Assembly (NCBI RefSeq): GCF_000187895.1
Contig: NZ_DS990130.1
Span: 248,001-312,000 of the forward strand
DNA from: Phocaeicola plebeius DSM 17135
GTDB lineage: Bacteria > Bacteroidota > Bacteroidia > Bacteroidales > Bacteroidaceae
Length of the DNA: 64,000 bases
Direction: 5' to 3'
Below, piece after piece: positions 34,620 through 42,936 of the stretch. Position numbers and translations under genes: made by a program. Numbering within the stretch: the stretch's first letter is position 1; the number at the start of each line of letters is the position of its first letter. The notes below the pieces were generated by a model that had not been told where the DNA came from, made no database searches, and was given only the letters and a program-made list of their open reading frames with translations.

Positions 34620-36950
34620 ATGAAAAGATTTTTTATTTTGTTGTTATGTTTGTTGGTCACAAATGTATGTTCGTTGTATGCGGTTTGTGAAGGGAGTGCT
34701 GATTTAAAAGGGATTAAATGGATTTCTGTAAATTCTGAACAACAAACTCCTAATCAATGGTTGTGCTTTAGAAAAGTAGTATATATGGATGCGCAACCTG
34801 ATAAAGTATATATGGATATAGCTGTAGATTCCAAATACTGGTTATGGGTAAATGAGGAATTGGTCATTTTTGAAGGAGGATTGAAGAGAGGACCCAATCC
34901 AACTGATACATATTATGACGTAGTAGACCTTTCCAAATACTTGAAAAGGGGAAAGAACATTGTTTCAGTATTAGTATGGTATTGGGGCAAAGATGGTTTT
35001 TGCCATAAAAATAGCGGGATGTGTGGCTTATTGGCTAATATAAGATGGGGAAAAGAATCTGTAGGAACAGATTCATCGTGGAAAGTACACGTGCATCCGT
35101 CATTTGGAGAGAGTAATGAGCCTAAACCTAATTATAGACTACCGGAATATAATGTACATTTTGATGCGCGTAAAGGTTTAGGAAATTGGAAAAAATTGAA
35201 TTATGATGATAGTTCATGGCAGCAAGCTTCTGTGTTGGGAGAATATCCATGTGCACCATGGAACTTATTGCATAAAAGGCCATTCCCTAACTGGAAAGAT
35301 TCAGGAATCGTGAAATACGAAAAGGTGGAATCTGAGGAGAAAAAAGATACAGTATTGATAACCGGAACACTTCCTAAAAATATAACAGTAACTCCTTATA
35401 TTTGCTTAAAAGCTGAGGCTGGTCAGCTGATTGATATCCGGAGTGACAATTACAAGGGAGGAAGTGAATACAATGTCCGTGCCGAATATATCACAAAGAA
35501 GGGAGTGCAGGAGTTTGAGATGCCTAATTATATCAATGGGCATCGTATCTTCTATACTCTTCCCAAAGGAGTGAAATGCTTGAAAGTGGGGTATCGGGAA
35601 ACTCGTTTTAATACAGAGATAATCGGGAAGTTTACTTGTAATGATGAGTTTTATAATCGTTTATGGGAGAAATCCTTGAATACGATGAATCTTAATATGA
35701 GAGATGCCATACAAGACCCTGATAGGGAACGATCTCAGTGGTGGGGAGATGCGGCCATTATTCTGAATGAGATTTTCTACTCCTGTGATACGAATGGGAT
35801 TTCGGCGGTGCGAAAAGCCATGCTAAACTTGGTGGATTGGCAGAAAGAGGATGGGACTTTATACTCTCCTGTGCCTGCAGGCTCATGGGATAAAGAATTG
35901 CCTTTGCAAATGTTGGCTGCTATCGGGAAATATGGATTCTGGAATTATTATCAGTATACAGGGGACTTGCACACGATAGAATATGTGTATCCTAAAATGA
36001 AAAAATATCTTTCTTTATGGAATATTGATGAAAAAGGACTGGTAAAGCACAGAGCTGGAGGATGGGATTGGGCTGATTGGGGTGATAATATTGATGTGGC
36101 TGTATTGGATAACGCATGGTATTGTTTGGCACTGGAATCAGCCATTGGTATGGGAAAACTGTTAAATGACACCTCTTTTGTAAATTATTATACTTTTCAA
36201 CTGGAACTTGTCAGAACTTCTGCTTCTAACGCTTTTTGGACAGGAGAAAATTTTAGGTCGGCTGGTTATAAGGGAATTACGGATGACCGTGCCAATGGTA
36301 TGGCTTTACTGGCAGGCTTTGCAGATAAAAGTCAGTGGGATAAAGTGCGTGATTTCTTGATGAAGCGAAAAGGAGCCAGTCCGTATATGGAAAAATATAT
36401 ACAAGAAGCTCTGTTATCGAAAGGATATGTAAAAGATGCTTTACAAAGAATGAAACAGCGATATACCGTGATGGTAGAAAGTCCGTTGACTACTTTATGG
36501 GAAGACTGGACCGTAGGGGGAGCTGGAGGTGGAAGTATTAACCATGGCTGGGCTGGCGGAGCATTGTCCTTGTTGCCACAGTATGTAGCTGGAGTATATC
36601 CTTTTACGCCGGGGTGGGATACCATTATGGTGAAACCTCAATTGGGAGGCTTGTCGTGGATTGATTGTACAGTTCCCGTGGGAAATTCTCGGATAGAAGT
36701 TCAAGTAACTTCTAATAAAAGTGAGTATGAGATTAAAGTGAAGAATCATACCCGGAAAGCTTGTTTGGTTGGCTTCCCGAAGAATAGAATTGATGCTCAT
36801 TTACAAGTGAATAAGCAGCGTATTTCTATAAAGAATATGCAATTGTCGGATAATCCTTATGTGAAATTGACACATTCAGATGATGAATATGTGTATTTTC
36901 AACTGAAAACAGATGAAGTACTTATTTCTAATGATTTATTCAAAAAATGA
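34620..36950 (+). CDS. GH78-like alpha-L-rhamnosidase, secreted
   Basis: A 776-residue protein starting MKRFFILLLCLLVTNVCSL, a signal peptide; the frame extends seven codons upstream but those residues do not suit an export signal. The N-terminal half has the beta-sandwich binding domains of GH78 enzymes (VYMDIAVDSKYWLWVNEELV). The (alpha/alpha)6 catalytic domain contains DPDRERSQWWGDAAIILNE and WEDWTVGGAGGGSINHGWAG, and a C-terminal beta domain follows. GH78 enzymes release terminal alpha-L-rhamnose from plant glycans. Base composition looks more AT-rich than in neighbouring genes, which hints at acquisition. The convergent AraC gene overlaps its end by 15 bases. Confidence 0.82.
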   Translation: MKRFFILLLCLLVTNVCSLYAVCEGSADLKGIKWISVNSEQQTPNQWLCFRKVVYMDAQPDKVYMDIAVDSKYWLWVNEELVIFEGGLKRGPNPTDTYYDVVDLSKYLKRGKNIVSVLVWYWGKDGFCHKNSGMCGLLANIRWGKESVGTDSSWKVHVHPSFGESNEPKPNYRLPEYNVHFDARKGLGNWKKLNYDDSSWQQASVLGEYPCAPWNLLHKRPFPNWKDSGIVKYEKVESEEKKDTVLITGTLPKNITVTPYICLKAEAGQLIDIRSDNYKGGSEYNVRAEYITKKGVQEFEMPNYINGHRIFYTLPKGVKCLKVGYRETRFNTEIIGKFTCNDEFYNRLWEKSLNTMNLNMRDAIQDPDRERSQWWGDAAIILNEIFYSCDTNGISAVRKAMLNLVDWQKEDGTLYSPVPAGSWDKELPLQMLAAIGKYGFWNYYQYTGDLHTIEYVYPKMKKYLSLWNIDEKGLVKHRAGGWDWADWGDNIDVAVLDNAWYCLALESAIGMGKLLNDTSFVNYYTFQLELVRTSASNAFWTGENFRSAGYKGITDDRANGMALLAGFADKSQWDKVRDFLMKRKGASPYMEKYIQEALLSKGYVKDALQRMKQRYTVMVESPLTTLWEDWTVGGAGGGSINHGWAGGALSLLPQYVAGVYPFTPGWDTIMVKPQLGGLSWIDCTVPVGNSRIEVQVTSNKSEYEIKVKNHTRKACLVGFPKNRIDAHLQVNKQRISIKNMQLSDNPYVKLTHSDDEYVYFQLKTDEVLISNDLFKK

Positions 36951-37829
36951 TTTTCGATACTCTGAGGGACGTTTCCCTGTGTGTCGTTTGAATAATTTGA
37001 TGAAATAGGCTATATCTTCATATCCAAGGTGATAGGCAATTTCTTTTATTTGAATGTGGGAGGTAGTTAAGCATATTTTAGCCTCCTGCATTTTTAATTC
37101 TTGAATATACTGAGAGGGAGTAACTCCTGTATAATCTTTAAAGATCTTTCTAAACCATGAATAACTTAGTTTGATTTGAGCTGCTGTTTTTTCGGGAGAT
37201 ATTCCGTTGAGAAGTTCCTCTTTCATGATAATTTTGGCCTTGTTGATGATATCCTCAGTTGCTGGATCAAAACTCCGGTTATTATTGTAATAGGGAATCA
37301 TGCAGAAGATAAGGTTGGCAATACCTGCTAAATATTGCTGATATCCTGATTTCTCTTCGTTGGCTATACGTATGGCTTCTTCGTATAAATTGATGATTTT
37401 ATCCTGTATACCAATTCGATAGATCTTTTTGTTCTTGTTAAATAGATTGTGTTTCAAGCAATTTTCTATATGCGGACAGTCGAATCCAATCCAATATTCT
37501 TTCCATCCCGTGCTTTTGTGGGGAAGATAGCTATGCCATGTGTAGGGAGGTATGAGAATTAAATCTCCTTCTTTGATTTCCATACTTTCATTGGGAGAAG
37601 AAAAGAATATACCTTTTCCTTTAGCGATGTAAAGCTGTACAAATATGGGCAGAAGTCTGCCTTTGGATGGGTTGAAAGTAAATTCTGTGGGATGTCCGCA
37701 TATTGGAGGATAACTTTCATAGTTTGGGTGAATTATAGCCGAGCCTACAGTCTGTACTGTGAAACCCCAGTTGTGGTCATGACGGCCGTTTATGATGTAT
37801 TTGAAGTTGTGAGTCGGAATGTTTTTCAT
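36936..37829 (-). CDS. AraC family transcriptional regulator
   Basis: A protein of about 297 residues. The N-terminal cupin-type sensor (about residues 10-130) includes EGDLILIPPYTWHSYLPH. The C-terminal pair of helix-turn-helix motifs (about 200-297) includes KTAAQIKLSYSWFRKIFKDY and IKEIAYHLGYEDIAYFIKLF, then RHTGKRPSEYRKSF. The start at 37829 (MKNIPTHNFK) is preferred; the longer frame to 37895 adds a hydrophobic stretch untypical of the family. Convergent with the GH78-like gene, so it probably senses a plant sugar such as rhamnose and activates that gene. The ligand is inferred. Confidence 0.9.
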   Translation of the reverse strand: MKNIPTHNFKYIINGRHDHNWGFTVQTVGSAIIHPNYESYPPICGHPTEFTFNPSKGRLLPIFVQLYIAKGKGIFFSSPNESMEIKEGDLILIPPYTWHSYLPHKSTGWKEYWIGFDCPHIENCLKHNLFNKNKKIYRIGIQDKIINLYEEAIRIANEEKSGYQQYLAGIANLIFCMIPYYNNNRSFDPATEDIINKAKIIMKEELLNGISPEKTAAQIKLSYSWFRKIFKDYTGVTPSQYIQELKMQEAKICLTTSHIQIKEIAYHLGYEDIAYFIKLFKRHTGKRPSEYRKSFFE

Positions 37830-37926
37830 GATGATGCTTCTTGTATCACAAAGAAAAGAAAAAAGAATGGATATTGAAAAAATATTGTAGGTCAAGTTTT
37901 ATGTAAAAATATCATGGTAATTTGTT

Positions 37927-37934
37927 TACCTTTG
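37927..37934 (+). promoter_or_regulatory. -7 box upstream of the EamA transporter gene
   Basis: TACCTTTG is a clean match to TAnnTTTG and ends 29 bases before the ATG. The -33 region is AT-rich without an obvious TTTG. Confidence 0.5.
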
Positions 37935-37963
37935 CAAACTCATTTTTATTGTAAGTTAAGTAT

Positions 37964-38881
37964 ATGAATAGTTTGAAAGGTTTTTTCTATGGGATTGCCA
38001 CTTCGGTAACATTTGGTTTGATACCCTTGTTTACGCTGCCTTTGATGCAGAAAGGGATGATGTTTGATTCGATTCTTTTTTATCGTTTTCTCTTTGCCAC
38101 CTTTGCATTGGGGGCCATGATGAAAGTAAAGAAGGAGTCATTTCGTATAGAGAGCCGTGATATTCCGATGTTTCTTTTGTTGGGACTGCTGTATACTGGT
38201 TCAGCCATGTTTCTGTTCTGGGGATATGGGTTTATGGGAGCCGGGGTAGCCACGACGCTTCATTTTACCTATCCCGTGTTTGTGACTTTGCTGATGTTGG
38301 TCTTGTTCCGTGAGAAAGCTTCCTGGGTAACGTGGGTAGCTATTCTACTGGCAATATATGGTGTATCTGAACTTTCATTGAAAGGAGATGAGCTGTCGGC
38401 CGATGCGACGGGAGTGGTTATTGTTCTGCTTTCGGCTGTATGTTATGCCGGATACATTGTGGCAGTCAATAAATCAAGATTGCGTGATATGAGTGGGCGG
38501 AAATTAGCTTTTTATGTATTTATCGTAAGTACGGTGCTGTTTGCCATAAAGGCATTAACCAATCAGGGAATACAGCCGGTACCGGATGCAGTTTCAATCG
38601 GTAATCTGTTCTTGCTGGCGGTGGTGCCTACTGTTATTTCCAATATTACCTTGGTATTGGCCGTACAGAATATTGGTGGAACAATGACTTCGGTATTAGG
38701 AGCCATGGAACCGGTGACGGCTGTATGTATCGGTGCCTTGATTTTTGGGGAAGAGTTTACCATGCAGGAAGGCTGGGGAATATTCCTTATCTTGGTGGCC
38801 GTTACCTTGATTGTGTTGACCCGGACCATTCAGAAAAGTCTGTCGGCTGTAGTACGTAAAATTCGTCCGCGTCATGCTTGA
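37964..38881 (+). CDS. EamA/DMT family transporter
   Basis: A 305-residue inner-membrane protein with ten predicted helices arranged as two EamA repeats. The first includes FFYGIATSVTFGLIPLFTLP and the second VVIVLLSAVCYAGYIVAVNK. The C-terminal half carries LGAMEPVTAVCIGALIFGE, a common EamA block. The family exports or imports small metabolites; the substrate cannot be inferred. It stands alone between an AraC gene and the convergent YgiQ gene, whose stop is 25 bases away. Confidence 0.88.
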   Translation: MNSLKGFFYGIATSVTFGLIPLFTLPLMQKGMMFDSILFYRFLFATFALGAMMKVKKESFRIESRDIPMFLLLGLLYTGSAMFLFWGYGFMGAGVATTLHFTYPVFVTLLMLVLFREKASWVTWVAILLAIYGVSELSLKGDELSADATGVVIVLLSAVCYAGYIVAVNKSRLRDMSGRKLAFYVFIVSTVLFAIKALTNQGIQPVPDAVSIGNLFLLAVVPTVISNITLVLAVQNIGGTMTSVLGAMEPVTAVCIGALIFGEEFTMQEGWGIFLILVAVTLIVLTRTIQKSLSAVVRKIRPRHA

Positions 38882-38906
38882 CACGGACGAATTTTGCTGT
38901 GAAAAA

Positions 38907-40760
38907 TCATGATTTCCCGTATAGCTTGTTGATAAGGTCGTTTCGACCAATTTTTCGTAATTCGTTGATAATGGCTTTCCGTTCCTCAGGTTTATACCAG
39001 AAGAAGAACATACGCTGAGCCAGTTTTTCACGAGGGGTTTTGGCCGAGAATACCGGTTCCAGTGTGTAGGGATGTACGCCTGTGTACCATGCTTCCGTAG
39101 AGACGGTCATGGGGGTAGGCGTAAAGTCCTGTACCTGCTCCAGGTGGAAGTCCAGTTTCTTGGTGATGACCGCCAGTTCGGCCATGTCCTCTTCCGTACA
39201 GCCAGGGTGACTGCTGATGAAGTAGGGGATAATCTGTTGCCTTAATCCCGCTTCTTTGTTGATTTTGTCAAAGATACGCTTGAACTCGTAGAACTGCTCG
39301 AACGGTGGCTTGCGCATCAGGTATAGCACTTTGTCACTGGTATGTTCCGGAGCTACTTTCAGTCGTCCGCTTACGTGACGTGTAATCAGTTCGCGAGTAT
39401 ATTCCTTGGTACTCTGGTTGGTCTTTGCATCTTTACTCTGATGCAGAAGCAGGTCGTAACGCACTCCACTGCCGATAAAGCTTTTCTTGATGCCTGGCAA
39501 ACTGTCTACTGCATGGTATATCTCTAATAACGGCTGGTGGTCAGTGTTCAGATTCGGGCAGACTTTGGGATGGATGCACGACGGACGTTTGCAGCGACGG
39601 CAAAGAGCCGTATCTTTTCCACCCATTTGGTACATGTTGGCCGAAGGACCTCCCAAATCGCTCAGATACCCTTTGAAGTCGGGCATTTCAGCGATGGCTT
39701 TCACTTCCTTGAGAATACTTTCCTTGCTTCGGCTGACAATGAACTTTCCCTGATGGGCCGAGATGGTACAGAAAGCACATCCGCCAAAGCATCCCCGGTG
39801 GATGTTGACAGAGAACTTGATCATTTCATAGGCCGGAATCCGCTTGTTTTTGTATTTAGGATGCGGAAGACGGGTGTAAGGAAGGTCGAACGACATGTCC
39901 AGCTCTCCTTGCGTCATGGGAGGATAAGGCGGATTGGTTACCACCGCCTGCTTTCCTACCTGCTGAAGGATGCGAGCTGCCGCATAGCGGTTGGATTCTT
40001 CCTCGATGTGTCGGAAGTTCTGTGCCTGCTTTTTCTTATCCTTCAGGCATTCTTCATGCGAATAGAGTGTCAGGTCGCCTTGGCCGTTCGGGTTTTCCGG
40101 CAGAGCAGCTACCTCTTTCTGTGAAATCAGGTAGGCTGTTTGTGGAATGTCATGCGGCAAGTCTCCAGCATGAACTTCTCCTTCTACTTCAAGCAAGCGC
40201 TCGCTCAGTTCCGTAATGGGTTTTTCTCCCATTCCGTAAATAAGCAGGTCGGCTCCTGATTCTACTAAGATGGAAGGGCGTAATTTCTCTTCCCAATAGT
40301 CATAGTGCGTCAGGCGTCGAAGAGAGGCTTCGATACCGCCTAAAACCACTGGTACGTCAGGGTACAGTTTTTTCAGAATCTGCGTATAGACAATGCTGGG
40401 ATACTCAGGGCGCATGTCATGGCGTCCATCAGGTGTATAGGCATCTTCGCTTCTCAGCCGTCGGTTGGCAGTGTACTTGTTGACCATGCTGTCCATACAT
40501 CCGGCAGATACGCCGAAGAACAGTCTTGGTCTTCCTAGTTTCTTGAAGTCGCGCAGGTCATCGCGCCAATTAGGTTGGGGGATGATGGCTACTTTCAGTC
40601 CTTTAGCTTCGAGCATTCGTCCGATGACGGCAGCACCGAAAGATGGATGGTCCACGTACGCATCTCCACTGAAGATGATGACGTCAAGTTCGTTCCATCC
40701 CCTCAGTTCAGCCTCTTTCTTGGTAGTAGGCAACCAGTCGGTCAGCTTGTATTCTTTCAA
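38907..40760 (-). CDS. YgiQ family radical SAM protein
   Basis: A 617-residue protein. After an N-terminal cobalamin-binding-like region (VIFSGDAYVDHPSFGAAVIG), the radical SAM core has the cluster motif CFGGCAFCTI within VNIHRGCFGGCAFCTISAHQ. A second Cys-rich stretch (CRRCKRPSCIHPKVCPN) and the conserved VAPEHTSDKVLYLMRKP follow. The family is widespread and of unknown reaction. It lies 9 bases downstream of a small hypothetical gene and is probably co-transcribed with it. Confidence 0.92.
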   Translation of the reverse strand: MKEYKLTDWLPTTKKEAELRGWNELDVIIFSGDAYVDHPSFGAAVIGRMLEAKGLKVAIIPQPNWRDDLRDFKKLGRPRLFFGVSAGCMDSMVNKYTANRRLRSEDAYTPDGRHDMRPEYPSIVYTQILKKLYPDVPVVLGGIEASLRRLTHYDYWEEKLRPSILVESGADLLIYGMGEKPITELSERLLEVEGEVHAGDLPHDIPQTAYLISQKEVAALPENPNGQGDLTLYSHEECLKDKKKQAQNFRHIEEESNRYAAARILQQVGKQAVVTNPPYPPMTQGELDMSFDLPYTRLPHPKYKNKRIPAYEMIKFSVNIHRGCFGGCAFCTISAHQGKFIVSRSKESILKEVKAIAEMPDFKGYLSDLGGPSANMYQMGGKDTALCRRCKRPSCIHPKVCPNLNTDHQPLLEIYHAVDSLPGIKKSFIGSGVRYDLLLHQSKDAKTNQSTKEYTRELITRHVSGRLKVAPEHTSDKVLYLMRKPPFEQFYEFKRIFDKINKEAGLRQQIIPYFISSHPGCTEEDMAELAVITKKLDFHLEQVQDFTPTPMTVSTEAWYTGVHPYTLEPVFSAKTPREKLAQRMFFFWYKPEERKAIINELRKIGRNDLINKLYGKS

Positions 40761-40769
40761 GGCGTTTCT

Positions 40770-41108
40770 TTAATTGTGGTTTTCTTCAGTTTCTTCTTGT
40801 TCCTCTTTCTCTTCTTTTTCTCTTTCCCATTTGATATAAAGAAGGATGAGCTGGTGTAAGCCGAACGCTTTCATGTTGTTGTGATAAATCACGTCAATGC
40901 ACAAATCGAGCAAGTCCTTGCTGTTTTCTTCCATGGACGCAATGAGCGAACGAATGTTCAGTTTCAGTTTGTCAAGTACGGTTTCGTCCACAATTCCGTT
41001 GCTGTCAATAAGCTGTTGGAAGAGCGAATATTTTTCGATAGTTTCCAGATGCTTTTCAGAAATTTCCATGCTGCGTGTGCCGGAAGCGTTGGTCTGTATG
41101 GTATACAT
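40770..41108 (-). CDS. Small hypothetical protein upstream of YgiQ
   Basis: A 112-residue protein I do not recognise. It is predicted to be mostly helical, starts MYTIQTNASGTRSMEISEKH, and ends in a Glu/Lys-rich tail (KWEREKEEKEEQEETEENHN) likely to be disordered or a short coiled coil. There is no signal peptide or membrane segment. A consensus -7 box (TACCTTTG, minus strand, 41136-41143) lies 28 bases upstream of the ATG, and YgiQ follows after 9 bases. Both facts support a real gene. Confidence 0.65.
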   Translation of the reverse strand: MYTIQTNASGTRSMEISEKHLETIEKYSLFQQLIDSNGIVDETVLDKLKLNIRSLIASMEENSKDLLDLCIDVIYHNNMKAFGLHQLILLYIKWEREKEEKEEQEETEENHN

Positions 41109-41263
41109 AATATGATAATTTTAAAGTTTATGTAACAAAGGTATTTTTTTTCTGGATATGATGGCTCGTTTTCTCTCTTTTCTTTAGGGATTTTTGTGTA
41201 TTTTCGACTGGTAGAAATGCGGTGCCTGCCTTATCTTTGCCTGACAGATATGTTTCAGACAAT

Positions 41264-41289
41264 ATACCTACAAATGGTGATTGCGGGTG
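41264..41289 (+). promoter_or_regulatory. Dyad operator-like element, copy 1, at the hemerythrin/LuxR promoter
   Basis: A 26-base element beginning ATACCTACA and ending ATTGCGGGTG. It contains an inverted repeat (ACCTACAA and TTGCGGGT, 6 of 8 positions complementary) and shares 22 of 26 bases with 42674-42699. Its end overlaps the probable -33 position; a -7-like box (TATTTTG, 41305-41311) lies about 24 bases on. The likely binder is the LuxR-type protein encoded downstream (inferred). Confidence 0.65.
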
Positions 41290-41359
41290 TTGAAAGGATT
41301 CTCTTATTTTGCAATGTGAATTTATGAATACGATATTTATGTGTAACAATACTACGCGA

Positions 41360-42040
41360 ATGTATAAACCCACCGACAAGATGGGCGACTTGATTTGTGA
41401 GAATTATGCTCTTCTGCAGGTGATGAGCCGTTTTGGCATTTCATTAGGGTTTGGTGACAAGTCCGTGCAGGAAGTGTGCGACATGAATCAGGTGGATTGC
41501 AATACATTCCTGATAGTGGTCAATTTCCTGGGCGAGGAGAGCAATCATATTCACGACCATTTGCAGGGGCTTTCCATTCCTGCACTGGTAGAATACCTTA
41601 AAAAGGCTCATTCCTATTTTCTGGATTTCCAGTTGCCTTCTATCCGCCGGAAACTGATAGAGGCAATCGATTGTTCATCGGAGAATGAAGTCGCTTTTCT
41701 GATTGTGAAGTTCTTCGATGCGTACGTGCACGAGGTACGCAAGCACATGGAATATGAGAATGAAAAGGTATTTACTTATGTGGAACATTTGCTGAAGGGA
41801 GAACGGCTGAAAGATTACAGCATCGGAGTTTTTGCCCGTCACCATGACCAGATCAATGCCAAGTTGACCGAGCTGAAAAATATCATTATCAAATATTATC
41901 CGTCGGGCGGGGATAACCAGCTGTTGAATGCTACCTTGTTCGATATATTTAGTTGTGAGGAGGATTTGGCTTCGCACAACCGGGTGGAAGACTTTATCTT
42001 CGTGCCCGCAATCATGGAGTTGGAAAAGGAGATAAAATGA
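41360..42040 (+). CDS. Hemerythrin-like / ScdA-type protein with an altered N-terminal domain
   Basis: A protein of about 226 residues (start MYKPTDKMGDLI; upstream in-frame ATGs at 41324 and 41339 lie too near the presumed transcription start but cannot be excluded). The N-terminal about 60 residues resemble the ScdA/RIC domain, but the usual Cys-Cys is replaced (SLGFGDKSVQEVCD). The rest is a four-helix hemerythrin-like bundle with candidate iron ligands in KKAHSYF, HEVRKHMEYENEKVF, RHHDQINAKL and SHNRVEDFIF. It overlaps the LuxR gene by 4 bases. RIC proteins repair Fe-S clusters under nitrosative stress; with a regulator partner it may instead sense oxygen or NO. Confidence 0.78.
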   Translation: MYKPTDKMGDLICENYALLQVMSRFGISLGFGDKSVQEVCDMNQVDCNTFLIVVNFLGEESNHIHDHLQGLSIPALVEYLKKAHSYFLDFQLPSIRRKLIEAIDCSSENEVAFLIVKFFDAYVHEVRKHMEYENEKVFTYVEHLLKGERLKDYSIGVFARHHDQINAKLTELKNIIIKYYPSGGDNQLLNATLFDIFSCEEDLASHNRVEDFIFVPAIMELEKEIK

Positions 42041-42645
42041 AACCGCAGGAAACAATATACATTGCTGTGGCAGATACGTCGATGATTATTCGCAGCGGAC
42101 TCGTGTCTGTGTTGAGGCGTCTGCCTGATTTGCCGGTACAGGTAATCGAGGTTTCTTCAGAAGAGGGCCTGAAGCATTGTATGGAGGCACATACTCCACA
42201 AATTTTGATTATCAACCCTCAGTTTGGAGGATGGTTCGATGTGGCTGCTTTCAAGCAGGAATATCCGGAAGCTGCCATGAAATTCGTATCGCTGATTTAC
42301 ACGATGGTGGATGCCAACCAGCTCAAAGGCTACGATGACTCGGTCAATTTATTTGACGACGTGGATTCTTTGTCGCATAAAATTTCGTTGCTGATGAACG
42401 TAGCGAATGAGAAAGAAAGCGATCAGGACTCATTGAGCCAGCGGGAAAAAGAAATCGTAGGTTGTGTGGTGAGAGGAATGACCAATAAGGAAATTGCCGA
42501 AAAACTCTATATTTCCGTGCATACGGTCATTACGCATCGCCGGAACATTACGCGAAAATTACAGATTCACTCGGCTGCCGGACTGACCATTTATGCCATC
42601 GTAAATAAGTTGGTAGAGTTGAGTGAAGTGAAAATGAATCTTTAG
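42037..42645 (+). CDS. LuxR-type regulator with a non-phosphorylatable receiver-like domain
   Basis: A 202-residue protein. Residues about 7-120 have the receiver fold but not its active site: the phospho-accepting Asp is replaced by Asn (ILIINPQFGG), and the acidic pair reads Ala-Asp (IAVADTSMIIRSG). Residues about 135-195 are a clear LuxR helix-turn-helix: LSQREKEIVGCVVRGMTNKE, IAEKLYISVHTVITHRRNI. Its start overlaps the hemerythrin-like gene (ATGA), so the two are made together. Signal input is therefore probably by protein contact rather than phosphorylation. The twin dyads at 41264 and 42674 are its likely sites. Confidence 0.88.
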   Translation: MKPQETIYIAVADTSMIIRSGLVSVLRRLPDLPVQVIEVSSEEGLKHCMEAHTPQILIINPQFGGWFDVAAFKQEYPEAAMKFVSLIYTMVDANQLKGYDDSVNLFDDVDSLSHKISLLMNVANEKESDQDSLSQREKEIVGCVVRGMTNKEIAEKLYISVHTVITHRRNITRKLQIHSAAGLTIYAIVNKLVELSEVKMNL

Positions 42646-42673
42646 AAAGGTTGTTATTTGGATTAATTCTAAA

Positions 42674-42699
42674 ATACCTACATTTGGGTATTGCGGGTG
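42674..42699 (+). promoter_or_regulatory. Dyad operator-like element, copy 2, after the LuxR gene
   Basis: Same 26-base element as at 41264-41289 (22 of 26 identical, same start ATACCTACA and same end ATTGCGGGTG), placed at the -33 position of the promoter at 42691-42721. Confidence 0.65.
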
Positions 42700-42721
42700 C
42701 AGCCTTTAACACCTATCTTTG
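42691..42721 (+). promoter_or_regulatory. Promoter downstream of the LuxR gene
   Basis: ATTG (42690-42693) and TATCTTTG (42714-42721) are 20 bases apart, close to consensus; the -33 element lies inside the dyad copy 2. Confidence 0.65.
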
Positions 42722-42727
42722 CAGTGT

Positions 42728-42824
42728 TAGTCATATAGAAATTACGTAAACCACAAAAGTAAAAGAAGTTAGTTATTAGTTGGGTGCGCCCTGCGAAGTG
42801 ATTCGCGGGGCGCACGCATTTTTT
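42728..42824 (+). ncRNA. Candidate small RNA between the LuxR gene and lutA
   Basis: A perfect -7 box (42714-42721) is followed within about 100 bases by a strong intrinsic terminator (42784-42824), and no ORF of any length fits between. The predicted transcript is about 97 nt: an A-rich single-stranded 5' part (cacaaaagtaaaagaagtta) and a 14-bp GC-rich 3' hairpin with a U tail, the classical shape of a bacterial small RNA. The dyad at its -33 box suggests control by the neighbouring LuxR protein. Alternatively it is an attenuated leader of lutABC. Confidence 0.5.
42784..42824 (+). terminator. Strong intrinsic terminator before lutA
   Basis: Arms gtgcgccctgcgaa and ttcgcggggcgcac pair over 14 bp with one G-U, loop gtga, followed by a T run (gcatttttt). 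Confidence 0.92.
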
Positions 42825-42895
42825 ACATTTTGTTATGGTGGTTTAAATCGTTTTCAAAATCTGAAATAAAGTTTTCATTTCCGGAGAAAACCTTT

Positions 42896-42903
42896 TACTT
42901 TTG
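42896..42903 (+). promoter_or_regulatory. lutABC promoter -7 box
   Basis: TACTTTTG fits TAnnTTTG; a TTTC lies 19 bases upstream as a -33-like element. It ends 33 bases before the lutA ATG. Confidence 0.55.
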
Positions 42904-42936
42904 CTCGAAAGAAGACGAATAACAGATTTTAAGTAT

